Assembly: GCF_030269485.1 (NCBI RefSeq)
Contig: NZ_BSTL01000032.1
Span: 39,983-103,982, forward strand
From: Actinoplanes sp. NBRC 103695
GTDB lineage: Bacteria > Actinomycetota > Actinomycetes > Mycobacteriales > Micromonosporaceae
Direction of reading: 5' to 3'
DNA length: 64,000 nucleotides
In this document: positions 44,859 through 54,352 of the stretch, in pieces
How positions within the stretch are numbered: the first letter of the stretch is position 1
Layout: each line of letters opens with the position of its first letter
Position numbers and translations under genes: made by a program
Notes under the pieces: generated by a model
The model's input: only the letters and a program-made list of their open reading frames with translations
Told to the model about the DNA's origin: nothing
Databases searched by the model: none

Positions 44859-46375
44859 GCGGACCACCCCCGGGCGGGCTTCAATCCACGCGCCAGCGGC
44901 AAAGCGCCGGCGGCGAACGCCTGGTCCTGTTCCCCGGCCAGGACGATGGCCTCGCACCCGGCCCGCGACAGGATCCGTTTGACCGAGCGGACATCGCGGT
45001 CAAGGTCGGGCAGGGTGGGCGCGGTGACGGTGACCAGCAGCGCGTACCGGTAGCGCACGTGCCCGGCGGCCTGCTCCCGGTCGATCTGCTCGACCGCGCG
45101 GGCCTCGTCGTCCTCCCGCGCGGTCCTGACAAGCCGCAGTTTGCGTTTGGTGACCTCGTCACCCGCGCGAGACACCTTCTCCCGGCGGGTGGCCAGCTGC
45201 GCCACCGCGGCCGGGACCGGCTCGGCGACCAGGGTGACGGTGCAGCGGCAGGTGGTGCGCATGTAGAGCGGGCTCAGCCACGTCGCCGCGACCATCTGCC
45301 GCGGCATCTGCGCCACCCACAACGTTCGGGAGAACGCCGAGTCGTGCTGGTAGGTGGTCCAGCCGACGGTGCGGGCGGCGACCGGGCCGGCCAGTCGCGG
45401 TTCGACTCCCGCCGCCGTCGGACCGTCGTCCCCGGTGGGGGTGGTGCTGGCGCGCAGGTCGACGACTTCCTGATCGTCGGGGTCGAACTGGGTGCGGATG
45501 GTCGCGGCGTACGCGCGTGGGGACAGCCAGCCGCCGGTGGTGATCCCGGCCTCGAGGACGGCGGACTCGATACCGGTCAGCCGGTCCAGCACCACCGCGG
45601 CGATCGCCGCGTCTGTCCCACCGGCCTGGGCGATCTCGCCGGAGAGCCGGGCGATGTCGAACACCGCCGACAGGTAGATCTCGTGGCGTTGCGCCGCCGG
45701 CGCCGCTGCCGCGGTCAGCTGTGCGAGGGACCGGTAGGCGGCGCTGCTGGTGTCGACGGCCCGGTTGACCAGGTACCGCTGGGCGGCGTTGCCGGTGTCC
45801 GGCACCGCGCGGGAGGTCACCGACCAGCGGATCAGGCCAGCGTCGGCGTATTCGCTGCCGAGGATGTTGAGCAGCTGCGCCCAGTCGGTCAGCCGCTGCG
45901 CCTGGACATCGCGGTCGGCCAGGATGAGGTTGGTGCCGTAGCAGGTCAGCGCTGCGGTCACCGTTTTCTCGCGGCGGTGGTGCAGCAGGCCGATCTGCGT
46001 GGTGCCGTCGGCGGCGGTCGCCTCGAGCCACACGTAGGCGGCGGCCGGGCCGGGCAGGTCCATCCACCGCTCGACACCGTTCGGCGCGTACGGGCCGCCA
46101 CGGTAGTCGCTCTGCCCGGCACGGCGTTGCAGCAGAGCTCCGGCGACGACCGGCGCCCACTCGGTCACCCGGCGGCCCTTGAACCGCAGCAGGCCCAGCG
46201 TGACGAGCAGCACGCAGCCAGCGAACGCGCTGATCGCGGGGCCGCGCTGCCCGGCGACGAGCAGGTTGAGGGCCACGACGGCGGCGATGACACCGGCCAT
46301 GACCAGGGCGATCTGGGACCAGGCGAACCCGAGGACCGCTCCGCGCGTCGAGCGCGGCGGGAACTGGAATTTCAT
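44855..46375 (-). CDS. SCO6880-like integral membrane conjugation protein
   Basis: 506 residues. Two N-terminal hydrophobic helices (IALVMAGVIAAVVALNLLV and AISAFAGCVLLVTLGLL) precede a large soluble region that matches the SCO6880 family of actinobacterial conjugation operons: PYAPNGVERWMDLPGP, GWTTYQHDSAFSRTLWVAQMPR. It resembles a VirB3 plus VirB4 N-terminal domain fusion, splitting the function between this gene and the ATPase that overlaps it. Confidence 0.85.
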   Translation of the reverse strand: MKFQFPPRSTRGAVLGFAWSQIALVMAGVIAAVVALNLLVAGQRGPAISAFAGCVLLVTLGLLRFKGRRVTEWAPVVAGALLQRRAGQSDYRGGPYAPNGVERWMDLPGPAAAYVWLEATAADGTTQIGLLHHRREKTVTAALTCYGTNLILADRDVQAQRLTDWAQLLNILGSEYADAGLIRWSVTSRAVPDTGNAAQRYLVNRAVDTSSAAYRSLAQLTAAAAPAAQRHEIYLSAVFDIARLSGEIAQAGGTDAAIAAVVLDRLTGIESAVLEAGITTGGWLSPRAYAATIRTQFDPDDQEVVDLRASTTPTGDDGPTAAGVEPRLAGPVAARTVGWTTYQHDSAFSRTLWVAQMPRQMVAATWLSPLYMRTTCRCTVTLVAEPVPAAVAQLATRREKVSRAGDEVTKRKLRLVRTAREDDEARAVEQIDREQAAGHVRYRYALLVTVTAPTLPDLDRDVRSVKRILSRAGCEAIVLAGEQDQAFAAGALPLARGLKPARGWSA

Positions 46376-46402
46376 CCGTTCTTCTCTTCCGTCGAGGTCG
46401 GG

Positions 46403-48478
46403 TTAGATCGGCACGATGGGCACTTCGGCGGCCGTGGCGGCAGCACCCTCGCCGCTGCTCGCGGCGCCCGAGCGGCCACCGGACTGCTCGCTGTCGGCTG
46501 ATGAGTGCTGCTGCGGTGCGGGCTCGGACGCTGCTTCCGGTGCGGCGGCGGGTGGCTCACCCGCCGTCGCGGCGCCCGGTTCTCCGGTGACGCCACCGGC
46601 CGGTTGGGCTGTCTGGACCCCACCCGGGGTGAGCGGCAGCGCCCCTTGGAAGCCGGTGGCATCGCCGGGAGCGGTGAGCTGCCCGGACGCCATGTCCTGC
46701 TGCGCGCTGTGCGCACCCGACCGGATGCCGTCGGTCTCCTCGCCGTTCGGGGTCTCACCGGCCCCGCTCGGGCTCTGTTGCTCACTGCCGGCGTCCTTGG
46801 CGGTGTCGCCGACCTGCCCGCCGTCGGCGCCGGTCGATGCGGCGTCGCCCACCCGCCGGCCGGGGCCGTCACCGATACCGGTTGCACCTTTGGCGGTGTC
46901 GACCGGGCTGGTCGGCATGCTCGCGGTGTTTTCGTCCATGAGGCCGGCGGCGCCGGACGCCGGACTCCCGCCACCGCCGCTGGCGTCGGCGGCACCGGCC
47001 CGGAATCCGTCAACGGCGTCGGCGCCCACCTGCAGCGGGCCCCCTGCGCTCGACAGGATGCCGTGGGCGTTGACGTCGGACAGGTAGCCGTCCCACAGCG
47101 TTGTCAGCCGCAGCAGGATCCAGGGCGCCACCACCATCAGCCAGATCAGCAGCACCCCGCGCAGCGCGTTCATCAGGTCGTCCGACCCGTATGCCGTCCG
47201 GGAGCCGTAGATCCACAGCTCGGCGATGAAGAATTTGCTGCTCGCGAGGGCGTTGACCGTCCAGAACCAGCGGCGCCCCCAGTGCCGGGTCTCGTGCATG
47301 GCCTGCCCGGACATCGCAACGGCGCCGAACAAGGCGGCGCCGGTGGCCAGCACACCGCGAAACAGCATGATGACGAACAGCAGGAGCAGCCCGATCGTGG
47401 CCAAAACCGCAAGCAGCAGCGCGATGAACAACGTCCCGGCGCCGCCGGTGAGGTTGCTGAAGCTGGCCACCAGCGTCGACGGGTCGTACAGCGTCCGGGC
47501 GTTCGCGTCGATGACCGCGTTGGTGGCCTGGTCCCACGCCGCGACGATCGTGTAGGCCAGGCCGCCGGCGAAGGTGACACCGAGCACCGCCCGCACGAGG
47601 CCGCCCAGCGACGCGACCGGGCTGGGCCCGGCGGTGGTGCGCAGCCCGTTGATGATCGTGGAGAGGATGAAGAAGACGAAGATCAGGCCGACCATCACGC
47701 CGGCGAGGGAGTTGTACGTGGAGTAGAACGCGGCGTCCGGGGAGGAGATCGCGGTGACCGTGAAGACCCAGCTGGCAAGCTTGGACAGCAGGAACACCAC
47801 GCCCTGCACCGCCACGTCCACGAGCCCCTGGATGCCGGTGCGCACACCGGCCTCCAGAGCCTCATCGGCGTTGCGTTGCACCTTGCAGCGGACGTCAGCG
47901 GCCGGGCAGTCCGGCGGTTTGGGGTCCGGGTCGTACATCTGCGCCGCCCACGCGGACACCTGCTGGCGGCAGAGGTTGTACTTCAGCTCGGCGGATGGCT
48001 GGGTCTGGGAGCCGGGGTTGTAGCCGACGGGCAGCTGCGCGGCACAGTTGATCAGCCCGGTGGGTCCGGCGCCCGTGCTCGGTCCATCCATGAGCACTGA
48101 CGCGGTCCCGTCGCGCGGGCTACCGCTCAGGGTGATCGACGCGGCGGCGCAGGACTGCTTGTCGGCGTCGCTGGCCGCTTTGCTGCACTGGGTGACCCAG
48201 TGCGAGCGCCCCGGGCCGGTGGGCTTGTCCACGTGCACCGCCCACGGCATGCACCACGCGACCGCCCCAGGTGCCTTCGCCGCGCACCCCGCATCGACGA
48301 CCGGACTCGACGGTGCAGGGCTCGGGGCGGGGGCGGCCTCGGCGCGGACCGCCGCGCCGAGCAGCATCGCGATGCACGCCGCGGCCAGAAGCAGCCCGCG
48401 CGCGATTCCCGCCCGCCGAGAGGCGCGATGCTCGGCGCCGGGCCGTGCGGCCTCGGTCGCGTGCAGGGCCGAGCTCAC
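46403..48478 (-). CDS. VirB6/TrbL-like polytopic channel protein
   Basis: 691 residues; GTG at 48478 overlapping the preceding stop. A signal/anchor helix (ARGLLLAAACIAMLLGAAV), a Cys-containing extracytoplasmic region of about 170 residues, then about six membrane helices (GLIFVFFILSTIIN, LFIALLLAVLATIGLLLLFV, GVLLIWLMVVAPWILL). The last 240 residues are Gly/Ala/Pro/Ser-rich and disordered. The architecture is that of VirB6/TrbL proteins forming the inner-membrane pore. Confidence 0.85.
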   Translation of the reverse strand: MSSALHATEAARPGAEHRASRRAGIARGLLLAAACIAMLLGAAVRAEAAPAPSPAPSSPVVDAGCAAKAPGAVAWCMPWAVHVDKPTGPGRSHWVTQCSKAASDADKQSCAAASITLSGSPRDGTASVLMDGPSTGAGPTGLINCAAQLPVGYNPGSQTQPSAELKYNLCRQQVSAWAAQMYDPDPKPPDCPAADVRCKVQRNADEALEAGVRTGIQGLVDVAVQGVVFLLSKLASWVFTVTAISSPDAAFYSTYNSLAGVMVGLIFVFFILSTIINGLRTTAGPSPVASLGGLVRAVLGVTFAGGLAYTIVAAWDQATNAVIDANARTLYDPSTLVASFSNLTGGAGTLFIALLLAVLATIGLLLLFVIMLFRGVLATGAALFGAVAMSGQAMHETRHWGRRWFWTVNALASSKFFIAELWIYGSRTAYGSDDLMNALRGVLLIWLMVVAPWILLRLTTLWDGYLSDVNAHGILSSAGGPLQVGADAVDGFRAGAADASGGGGSPASGAAGLMDENTASMPTSPVDTAKGATGIGDGPGRRVGDAASTGADGGQVGDTAKDAGSEQQSPSGAGETPNGEETDGIRSGAHSAQQDMASGQLTAPGDATGFQGALPLTPGGVQTAQPAGGVTGEPGAATAGEPPAAAPEAASEPAPQQHSSADSEQSGGRSGAASSGEGAAATAAEVPIVPI

Positions 48479-48846
48479 AGCACCAGCAGCCCGGCGATGA
48501 TGGCCGTGGCCGAGCCCACGATGATCGCGACCAGGCCGTTGCGCCACATCATGCTCTTGCCGCGATCGGAGACGATGTGAGCTCCGAAGATCGGGCCGAC
48601 GCCGAAAGCGATGGCTCCCGCGACCAGGCCGCAGAACGCGGCCACCCCGCCGAGCCACATGACGGCGTTCATGATCGTGTAGAAGATCCCGGACTTGGGG
48701 ATCGCCGAGCCGTCGGGGTGGACGCGACCCCAGTCGAACCCGCCGGGGCCGTTCGACGGCGTCGGCGTCGGCCCGGGCGCTGCCAACAGGTTTTGGACGT
48801 CGGCGGGAAGCCGCACGGCGAGCCAAGCAGTCAGCGTGGAGATCAT
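48475..48846 (-). CDS. DUF6112-like, VirB2-like small membrane protein
   Basis: 123 residues. Signal-like N-terminus, then two hydrophobic helices (MWLGGVAAFCGLVAGAIAFGV and NGLVAIIVGSATAIIAGLLVL) separated by a short basic loop. This is the topology of VirB2-type pilins and of DUF6112 proteins in actinobacterial operons. ATGA and GTGA junctions at both ends. Confidence 0.75.
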   Translation of the reverse strand: MISTLTAWLAVRLPADVQNLLAAPGPTPTPSNGPGGFDWGRVHPDGSAIPKSGIFYTIMNAVMWLGGVAAFCGLVAGAIAFGVGPIFGAHIVSDRGKSMMWRNGLVAIIVGSATAIIAGLLVL

Positions 48847-49856
48847 CAGGCGCGCTCCTTTCGGGCGGCGATGGGTAAGGCGACGCGGGGATCGGCGCAC
48901 CGTGCGATGACGGCGTCGGCCAGCTGCACCAGCGCGGTCCGCGTCTGCTTCTTCAGGCGCCGCGCGTTGACCGGCTCGGGCCGGGCGAGCTGTGGGTCGT
49001 AGGGGATCGACACGACGTCGGGAACAGCCGTGGCGGCTTGCTGCAGGACGGCGCGCACCGTGCGCTCGGTGGCCGGAGAGGCGGCGACGACGGCCAGCAC
49101 TGCCCGGTCGACCACGGCGCCGTTTCCAGTCGCGCGCATATGGGTGAGCAGGCGCATCGTGTGGTGCAGGCTGTCGGTGGCCGCTCGGGCGACCAGTACC
49201 GGCGCATAGGCGGCGGCCAGGGTGCGCCATACTCCGGCGATCAGGGCGGGCATGACGTCGCAAATCGTGAGCGGGTAGAGCCGGCGCACCGCCTCGACGA
49301 CTGCCGCGGCTTCGTCATGCCGTGGCGGGCGCCGGCCCTGCCCTTCGGTTTCCCCGACCAGCGCCAGCAGCCCCGAGGGGCTGCGCTGGGTCCACCGCTC
49401 GACCTCGTGGTGGCTGGTCAGGGTATGCAGGTCGCGAACCGCGTCCCACACAGTCCCGGCGTTCAACCGGCCGACGCGTTCGCCGAGACCACCCCAGGGC
49501 ACCGGGTGCATGTCGACGGCAACGACCGGCCCCGGCACTGCAAGCGCGAACACATCGCCGAGCGCGGCGACCAGCGTGGACCGGCCGACTCCGCCATCGG
49601 CGGACGACACCGCGATCATCGCACCAGGGCGCAGGGCGGCCGCACGTAGCCAGGCCCGTTCCGCGACGTCTGCCGGTCCGAACTCGCCGGGTACTGCCCG
49701 CGCTCGCACCACGAGCGACTGGTTCACCGGCTGCGCGTCGCCAGCTGCTACCGGGAAGGCAGGCCTTTCCGTTCCGCTGTCCAGCGATGCGGAGTCGCCA
49801 GAAGCCGGCGTTGCATCAGCGGGTGGCGCGGCGGGCGCGGCGATCGAGAGCACCAT
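48846..49856 (-). CDS. ParA/MinD-like ATPase heading the conjugation operon
   Basis: 336 residues from the ATG at 49856 (AAGGGGGTGG upstream). The deviant Walker A is DGGVGRST near residue 88; the usual KGGVGKST has both lysines, and here they are Asp and Arg. The later VVAVDMHPVPWGGL and TICDVMPAL are the ParA switch strands. Such proteins position conjugation or secretion machines. First gene of the operon, so the promoter should lie in 49857-50346. Confidence 0.8.
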   Translation of the reverse strand: MVLSIAAPAAPPADATPASGDSASLDSGTERPAFPVAAGDAQPVNQSLVVRARAVPGEFGPADVAERAWLRAAALRPGAMIAVSSADGGVGRSTLVAALGDVFALAVPGPVVAVDMHPVPWGGLGERVGRLNAGTVWDAVRDLHTLTSHHEVERWTQRSPSGLLALVGETEGQGRRPPRHDEAAAVVEAVRRLYPLTICDVMPALIAGVWRTLAAAYAPVLVARAATDSLHHTMRLLTHMRATGNGAVVDRAVLAVVAASPATERTVRAVLQQAATAVPDVVSIPYDPQLARPEPVNARRLKKQTRTALVQLADAVIARCADPRVALPIAARKERA

Positions 49857-50346
49857 CCACCCCCTTGGAATTGGTTCTGTGTCATCACGTTGTTTGCCGG
49901 CCACATGCGATTGATGGGGGCAATCGCACGTGGCCGACGAAATGCGGCCGATAAGTACCGGCCGGTGACCCGAGCAGCGGGGAATCGCCCGACAACGTTT
50001 TTCAGCGCGTCGGACTATCACTGCCCGAGGCGACGAGCGACGCCCCCCTTGGACGCATATCCATCGCTCGTCACCCGATCGCAAGACGTTTCGCGGAACT
50101 GTGGATCGGTCACGCGATCTACCCTGCCTTGGCGGTTATACCGACGGCAGTTGTCCGGAGCTGTCCTTGGCTAACCCGCACAACGCTTTTGTGGGTGGCC
50201 GAGCGCAGTTGTCAGATGACTTGGACGTGACAGTCGTCGCCTCATGACCAGCCGGCATGGGCCGAGCTCACAGGTGCTTCTGCTGCGTCAGGGCCGCTGC
50301 TGCCATTGCGTTGGACCGGCGTGCCGGTGACGGCTAGCCTCGGTCG
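49857..50346. other. Divergent intergenic region: promoter of the conjugation operon
   Basis: 490 nt separating the minus-strand operon from the plus-strand gene at 50347. Reading frames here have no ribosome-binding site. The stretch is slightly AT-richer near 49870-50000. Specific promoter elements are not clear to me. Confidence 0.5.
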
Positions 50347-51192
50347 GTGGCCTTCTGGCGGCGCCGAAAAGCGTCTTTCCCCGTCGACGAACTGCTGCGC
50401 CGCCGCGTCGAGGACTGTGTGGACCGCCGGAACGCAGGTCCTGCACTCGAAGGCCAAGCACTCGTCGACACCTCGCAAGCGATCGATGCCTTGCTGCTGC
50501 AGCGCCATCAGGGCGCGGTGCTGCCGATCGGTGTGCTGGCCGATGTCATCGTGGTGCATCGCCTGAGAGCGACCGGGCTGGCGAGCGCGGACGACGCACA
50601 CGCGTACGTCGCTCTCGCCGTGTGGATGCACGCAGTAAACGGGGGCGAGGTGGCACCTCAGCTTCGCCACGAGGTCGATGACGCCATCGCGCGCGGCGCC
50701 GAGACAGACGAGCCGATCGCGTTGCTGCGTGCCTTGCAAGGCCATGCCGCGGCCGTTCGGTCGCACTGGCTGAAGACGCAGGATCCAGCACTCGCGGACA
50801 TCGTCGTCGCTGTTTTCGTGCGGCTGCTCGACCACACAACGGACGACGACTCTGCCTATGCAACCAGGCTGCTCGACCTTGCCGGCGTCACCGCGTCGCG
50901 CACCAGGTTTATGCCCTCAGCGGCGGCGTCTGACCTCGATGACGCCATCAATTTTGCAGAACGCGCTCTGCGCCATCCGCGGATTACCCAGGCCGCGATT
51001 CGGCGGGCCCACCAACTGCTCGGCCCGCTGCTGGTGACCCGGCTCGAACGCGATGGTGCCCGCACGGACTACGACCAAGCGGAGACTTCATTCAGCGCCC
51101 TCGTTGATCTCGCCGTAGATGAAACCGAACGAGAACAGTGTCAACGCGACGTGATAGTCCTGCGTCAGCAGTACGAACATTGGGGTCAGTGA
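50347..51192 (+). CDS. Helical-repeat (TPR-like) hypothetical protein
   Basis: 281 residues, GTG start without a clear ribosome-binding site. Almost entirely helical, with repeated A-rich amphipathic pairs (AINFAERALRHPRITQAAIRRAHQ), as in tetratricopeptide-type scaffolds. Convergent with the P450 gene, separated by 2 nt. No family recognised. Confidence 0.65.
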   Translation: MAFWRRRKASFPVDELLRRRVEDCVDRRNAGPALEGQALVDTSQAIDALLLQRHQGAVLPIGVLADVIVVHRLRATGLASADDAHAYVALAVWMHAVNGGEVAPQLRHEVDDAIARGAETDEPIALLRALQGHAAAVRSHWLKTQDPALADIVVAVFVRLLDHTTDDDSAYATRLLDLAGVTASRTRFMPSAAASDLDDAINFAERALRHPRITQAAIRRAHQLLGPLLVTRLERDGARTDYDQAETSFSALVDLAVDETEREQCQRDVIVLRQQYEHWGQ

Positions 51193-51194
51193 AA

Positions 51195-52472
51195 TTACCG
51201 GGGAACGCGCGGGCCCGCGGAATTGTCGTGTATGACGGGGCACCGTCGCGCGGGTTGCTGCTGAACGGGCAGGCTGACGAGCCGGCGTAGGGCCGCGCTG
51301 GGCTTGAATTGCTGCTGGAACCCGGCGGTCAGGGCGAGATCCGGCAATCGGCGGGCCAGTGCGCGCAGCGCGGTGGTGAGTTCGAGGCGGGCCAGGGCGG
51401 CGCCAATGCAGTGGTGCGGGCCAGCGCCGAACGCAAGGTGCTGCCCGGCGCGGCCGCGGCGGGGATCGAAGACTTCCGGTTCGTTGTAGACGGTGGGGTC
51501 GTGGTTCGCTGCGCCGATCAGGGCCAGGCATCGGCTGCCGGCCGGGATGGTGACACCGTCGAGGGTGACGTCGGTGGTGGTCAGGCGCAGCCAGCCGTCG
51601 ATGGCGGGGCTGTGCCGCAGGGTTTCTTCGACGTGCAGGTTGAGGTAGTGCTCGTCGTCGGCCAGCAGCGTCCACCGGGCGGGGTCGGCCAGGCCGTGGG
51701 CAAGGGCATTGCCGATGGCTCCGGCGGTGGTGGTCCAGCCGATCGCGATCACGTTGAGCGCCAAGGCGGCGACCTCGGCGACGGTGAGGTTGCTGTCGTC
51801 GTTGTTGCGGTAGCGCAGCAGTTCACCGATCAGACCGGACCCGTAGTCGCCGCTGTCGGCTCGGCTGGAGACGATGTCGGCGCAATGCCGCCACAACGCG
51901 ACGCTGGAGTGCGCGTGCGCGATCTGCGCTTCGGGTGTGGGGTTGCCCCAGACGAGTTCGGCGAAGTCGTCGGTCCAGGCGCGGATCTGCTCGGCATCAG
52001 TGGCCGGCAGGCCGAGGACCTCATGGATGATCAGCAGCGGCAGCTGCACCGCGAAATGCATGAGGTCGGTCGGCTCGTCGGCATTCATGCCGGTGATGAT
52101 GTCGTCGGTGCGGGCCGCGACGAGCGGCCCCCACAGTCGCTCGGCGTGCACCGCGGTGGTGGGCATCAACGCCCGCAGGATCGCGCGGGTGCGTAGGTGA
52201 TAGGGGCGATCCGCGGCAACGGCCACCGCCGGGGCGTCGAGACCGGCCAGGATGTCGCCGGCCTCGGTGGTGAGCGCGGTGATTGGCAGCATGGTGGCGG
52301 CGTTGCTGATGTCGGTGGTGTCGGACAGCACGGTGCGCACGTTGTCGTGTCCGGCGATCAGCCACACCTTGAGGTCGTCGTCGTAGCTGACGGACGTGGC
52401 GGTGGCGTTGAGGCGCCGCCAGGTGGTGGCGGGGTCGCGGCTGTAGGGGCTGCTGAACGGGTCGAGTTTCAT
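51195..52472 (-). CDS. Cytochrome P450 with atypical I-helix
   Basis: 425 residues from the ATG at 52472 (AGGAG eight nt upstream). Heme-binding loop FGAGPHHCIGAALARLE with the ligand Cys near 353. The ExxR motif is EETLRH. In the I-helix the usual AGxE/DTT is AIGWTTT: the acidic residue that helps split dioxygen is Trp. Bacterial class-I P450s need ferredoxin partners, and none is encoded nearby. Third gene of an operon with a pseudo-YkuD and an AsnB-like gene, so it probably tailors the product of those proteins, or acts without normal monooxygenation. Confidence 0.85.
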   Translation of the reverse strand: MKLDPFSSPYSRDPATTWRRLNATATSVSYDDDLKVWLIAGHDNVRTVLSDTTDISNAATMLPITALTTEAGDILAGLDAPAVAVAADRPYHLRTRAILRALMPTTAVHAERLWGPLVAARTDDIITGMNADEPTDLMHFAVQLPLLIIHEVLGLPATDAEQIRAWTDDFAELVWGNPTPEAQIAHAHSSVALWRHCADIVSSRADSGDYGSGLIGELLRYRNNDDSNLTVAEVAALALNVIAIGWTTTAGAIGNALAHGLADPARWTLLADDEHYLNLHVEETLRHSPAIDGWLRLTTTDVTLDGVTIPAGSRCLALIGAANHDPTVYNEPEVFDPRRGRAGQHLAFGAGPHHCIGAALARLELTTALRALARRLPDLALTAGFQQQFKPSAALRRLVSLPVQQQPARRCPVIHDNSAGPRVPR

Positions 52473-52513
52473 CGCTTGCTCCTGAAGGAGGAGTCGGGAG
52501 GTTCGGTGGTGGC

Positions 52514-54289
52514 TCAGGCGAGCGAGACGTGGTGGCGCTGCAACCAGGCGTTGACGTCGACGAGGTAGGCGACGGTCGCCCGAGGGCGGTCGCTTGCTGG
52601 ACCGACGGGCCGGGTGAGCAGGTCGGTGACGCGGTCTCGGTCCAGCAGCGGGCGCAGTGGTGCTTCGCGGTCGTCGAGGATGTCGCGCAGTTGACCGATA
52701 CGGGATTTCTGCCATCCGTCGAGCAGGTCGGCGCTGGGGAACTGGCGTGGCCGAAGCCACGTGGTCTCGGCAGGCAGCAGGCCGGCGAAGGCGTGCCGGA
52801 GCAGCCCGTTCGGGATGCCGAGCAGGTGCCGCAGGCCTGTCGGCGTGTTGAACAGGTAAGCCGCGAGCAGCCAGTCGGCGAACGGGGTGCGCACGGTCAC
52901 GCCGGCGGTGTCGGCGAGCTGGCCGAGGCGGGTCAGCAGGTGCGGCAGATATCGAGTGAGGGTCAGGTATGCCATCGTCCGTCGGCGTCGCGCGAGTGGG
53001 CTGGCGCCTGCCAGGTGCGGAACGCCGTGGGTGGCCAGCTCGTAGCGGTGCCGCCGGTACACCCTGGGCTCGAGATGACGACGGGCGTCGGCATTCAGCA
53101 GATCTACGGGGTCACCGACGCCGGGCCAGGGGAAGTCGTCGGTGACCAGGGTGAGCGGGTCGTGCAGCCACCGGTAGCCACCGAACACCGCGTTGGCGCC
53201 GTCACCGGTCACGACGCTGGTACTGCCGGCGGCTGCGATCCGTCGTAGCCCCGCGAGCAAGACGGCATCCACGCCGGCCTCGCCAGGAAAGTCGAGGCTC
53301 TGGTGCGCGGTAGGGGCTATGTCGAGAAGCGTGTCCGCACCGATGGTGAGCACGCTGTGCCGCAGGCACAGGTGCTCGGCGACCCGCTCGGCCTGGTCCA
53401 CATCCGCGCCAGCGGCCGATAGCTCGTTCGGGCCGTTCACGGCCAAGGTCCAGGCAGCGGGCCGGTGCCCGCGTGTACCCGCGGAGTAGGCAGCGGCGGC
53501 GGCCGACGCGACGCCCCCTGACAGCAGCACCGCCCCCGCCGGGTGTGTGCGAGTCGCCGCGGTGGTTTCGGCCAGCGCTTGACGAACGACGTGCACGGCG
53601 GTGCCGGCGTCGGGGCGCGGGTCGTCGGCCTCGAGATACCAGTATGAACGCCGTCGCAGCCCGCCCGAGTCTGCCTGGACGAGTTCGGCGGGCAGGACCT
53701 CGTCCACCCCGTGAAGGACGCCGTGGCCGGGTGTACGAACCGGGCCGAGCGTGAGCAGCTCATTGAGCCCGTCGGCGTTGACGACCGGTTTGACCTCCGG
53801 ATGGGCCAGCAGCGCGGTGGCCCGGGTCGCGAACACGATGCCGCCGTCGACCATCGCGTAGAACAAGGTGCGGGCGCCGAGCGGGTCGCGGATGAGCAGA
53901 AGCTGCCGAGTGAGGTTGTCCCAGATGGCGATGGCATACGCGCCGTCGATCCGGTCGACCAGGCCAGCTCCCCACGCCCGGTAGGCGTGCAGAAGCACCT
54001 CGGCGTCCCCCGACAATGGCCGCGGCCGCCCGTACATCTGCTCGTCGAGATGATCGCGGTTGGTCAGCTGCCCGTCGATGGCCAGCGCCAGGTCTGGGTC
54101 GGGACGTTCGGGATGCCGCCAGTCGGCGAATCCGCCGTTCATCCCGAGATGCGCGAACGCGGCGCGTCGGGCCAGCCGGACGACGTCGCGCCGCAACGCA
54201 CCGGCCGTGAGCGCGACGGTCATCGCGTTGACAGCGGGTCGCTCGTCGCGCAGGTCCCGCGTGGGATGAATCCATCCGGTGATTGCCAT
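52514..54289 (-). CDS. Asparagine-synthetase-like protein (lasso-cyclase-like), altered motifs
   Basis: 591 residues; GGGGGA before the ATG. The N-terminal glutaminase-like domain starts MAITGW instead of MCGI, so the Cys2 nucleophile is absent, as in lasso-peptide cyclases and beta-lactam synthetases that do not use glutamine. RIDGAYAIAIWDNLTRQLLLIRD is well kept. In the synthetase domain the PP-loop SGGxDS is SGGVAS (near 255), and the downstream GDGGDELFGGY is GDGANAVFGGY (near 361). AsnB-like enzymes adenylate a carboxylate and form an amide. With these changes activity is uncertain. No typical precursor peptide or RRE/B2 protease gene is visible. Confidence 0.75.
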   Translation of the reverse strand: MAITGWIHPTRDLRDERPAVNAMTVALTAGALRRDVVRLARRAAFAHLGMNGGFADWRHPERPDPDLALAIDGQLTNRDHLDEQMYGRPRPLSGDAEVLLHAYRAWGAGLVDRIDGAYAIAIWDNLTRQLLLIRDPLGARTLFYAMVDGGIVFATRATALLAHPEVKPVVNADGLNELLTLGPVRTPGHGVLHGVDEVLPAELVQADSGGLRRRSYWYLEADDPRPDAGTAVHVVRQALAETTAATRTHPAGAVLLSGGVASAAAAAYSAGTRGHRPAAWTLAVNGPNELSAAGADVDQAERVAEHLCLRHSVLTIGADTLLDIAPTAHQSLDFPGEAGVDAVLLAGLRRIAAAGSTSVVTGDGANAVFGGYRWLHDPLTLVTDDFPWPGVGDPVDLLNADARRHLEPRVYRRHRYELATHGVPHLAGASPLARRRRTMAYLTLTRYLPHLLTRLGQLADTAGVTVRTPFADWLLAAYLFNTPTGLRHLLGIPNGLLRHAFAGLLPAETTWLRPRQFPSADLLDGWQKSRIGQLRDILDDREAPLRPLLDRDRVTDLLTRPVGPASDRPRATVAYLVDVNAWLQRHHVSLA

Positions 54290-54352
54290 GCTGATTCCCC
54301 CGATGAAGCAGTGATCGGGCGCAAGATCAGGTGCGGTACAAGTGGTGGTGGT

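Noticed and set aside
49890..50174. 94-codon frame upstream of the conjugation operon
   Set aside because: No start signal and shadow-like composition; the region is better seen as a promoter gap.
52514..54289. Standard asparagine synthetase or complete lasso-peptide cluster
   Set aside because: Cys2 and the SGGxDS motif are absent, and no RRE, B2 protease, transporter or typical precursor gene is visible.
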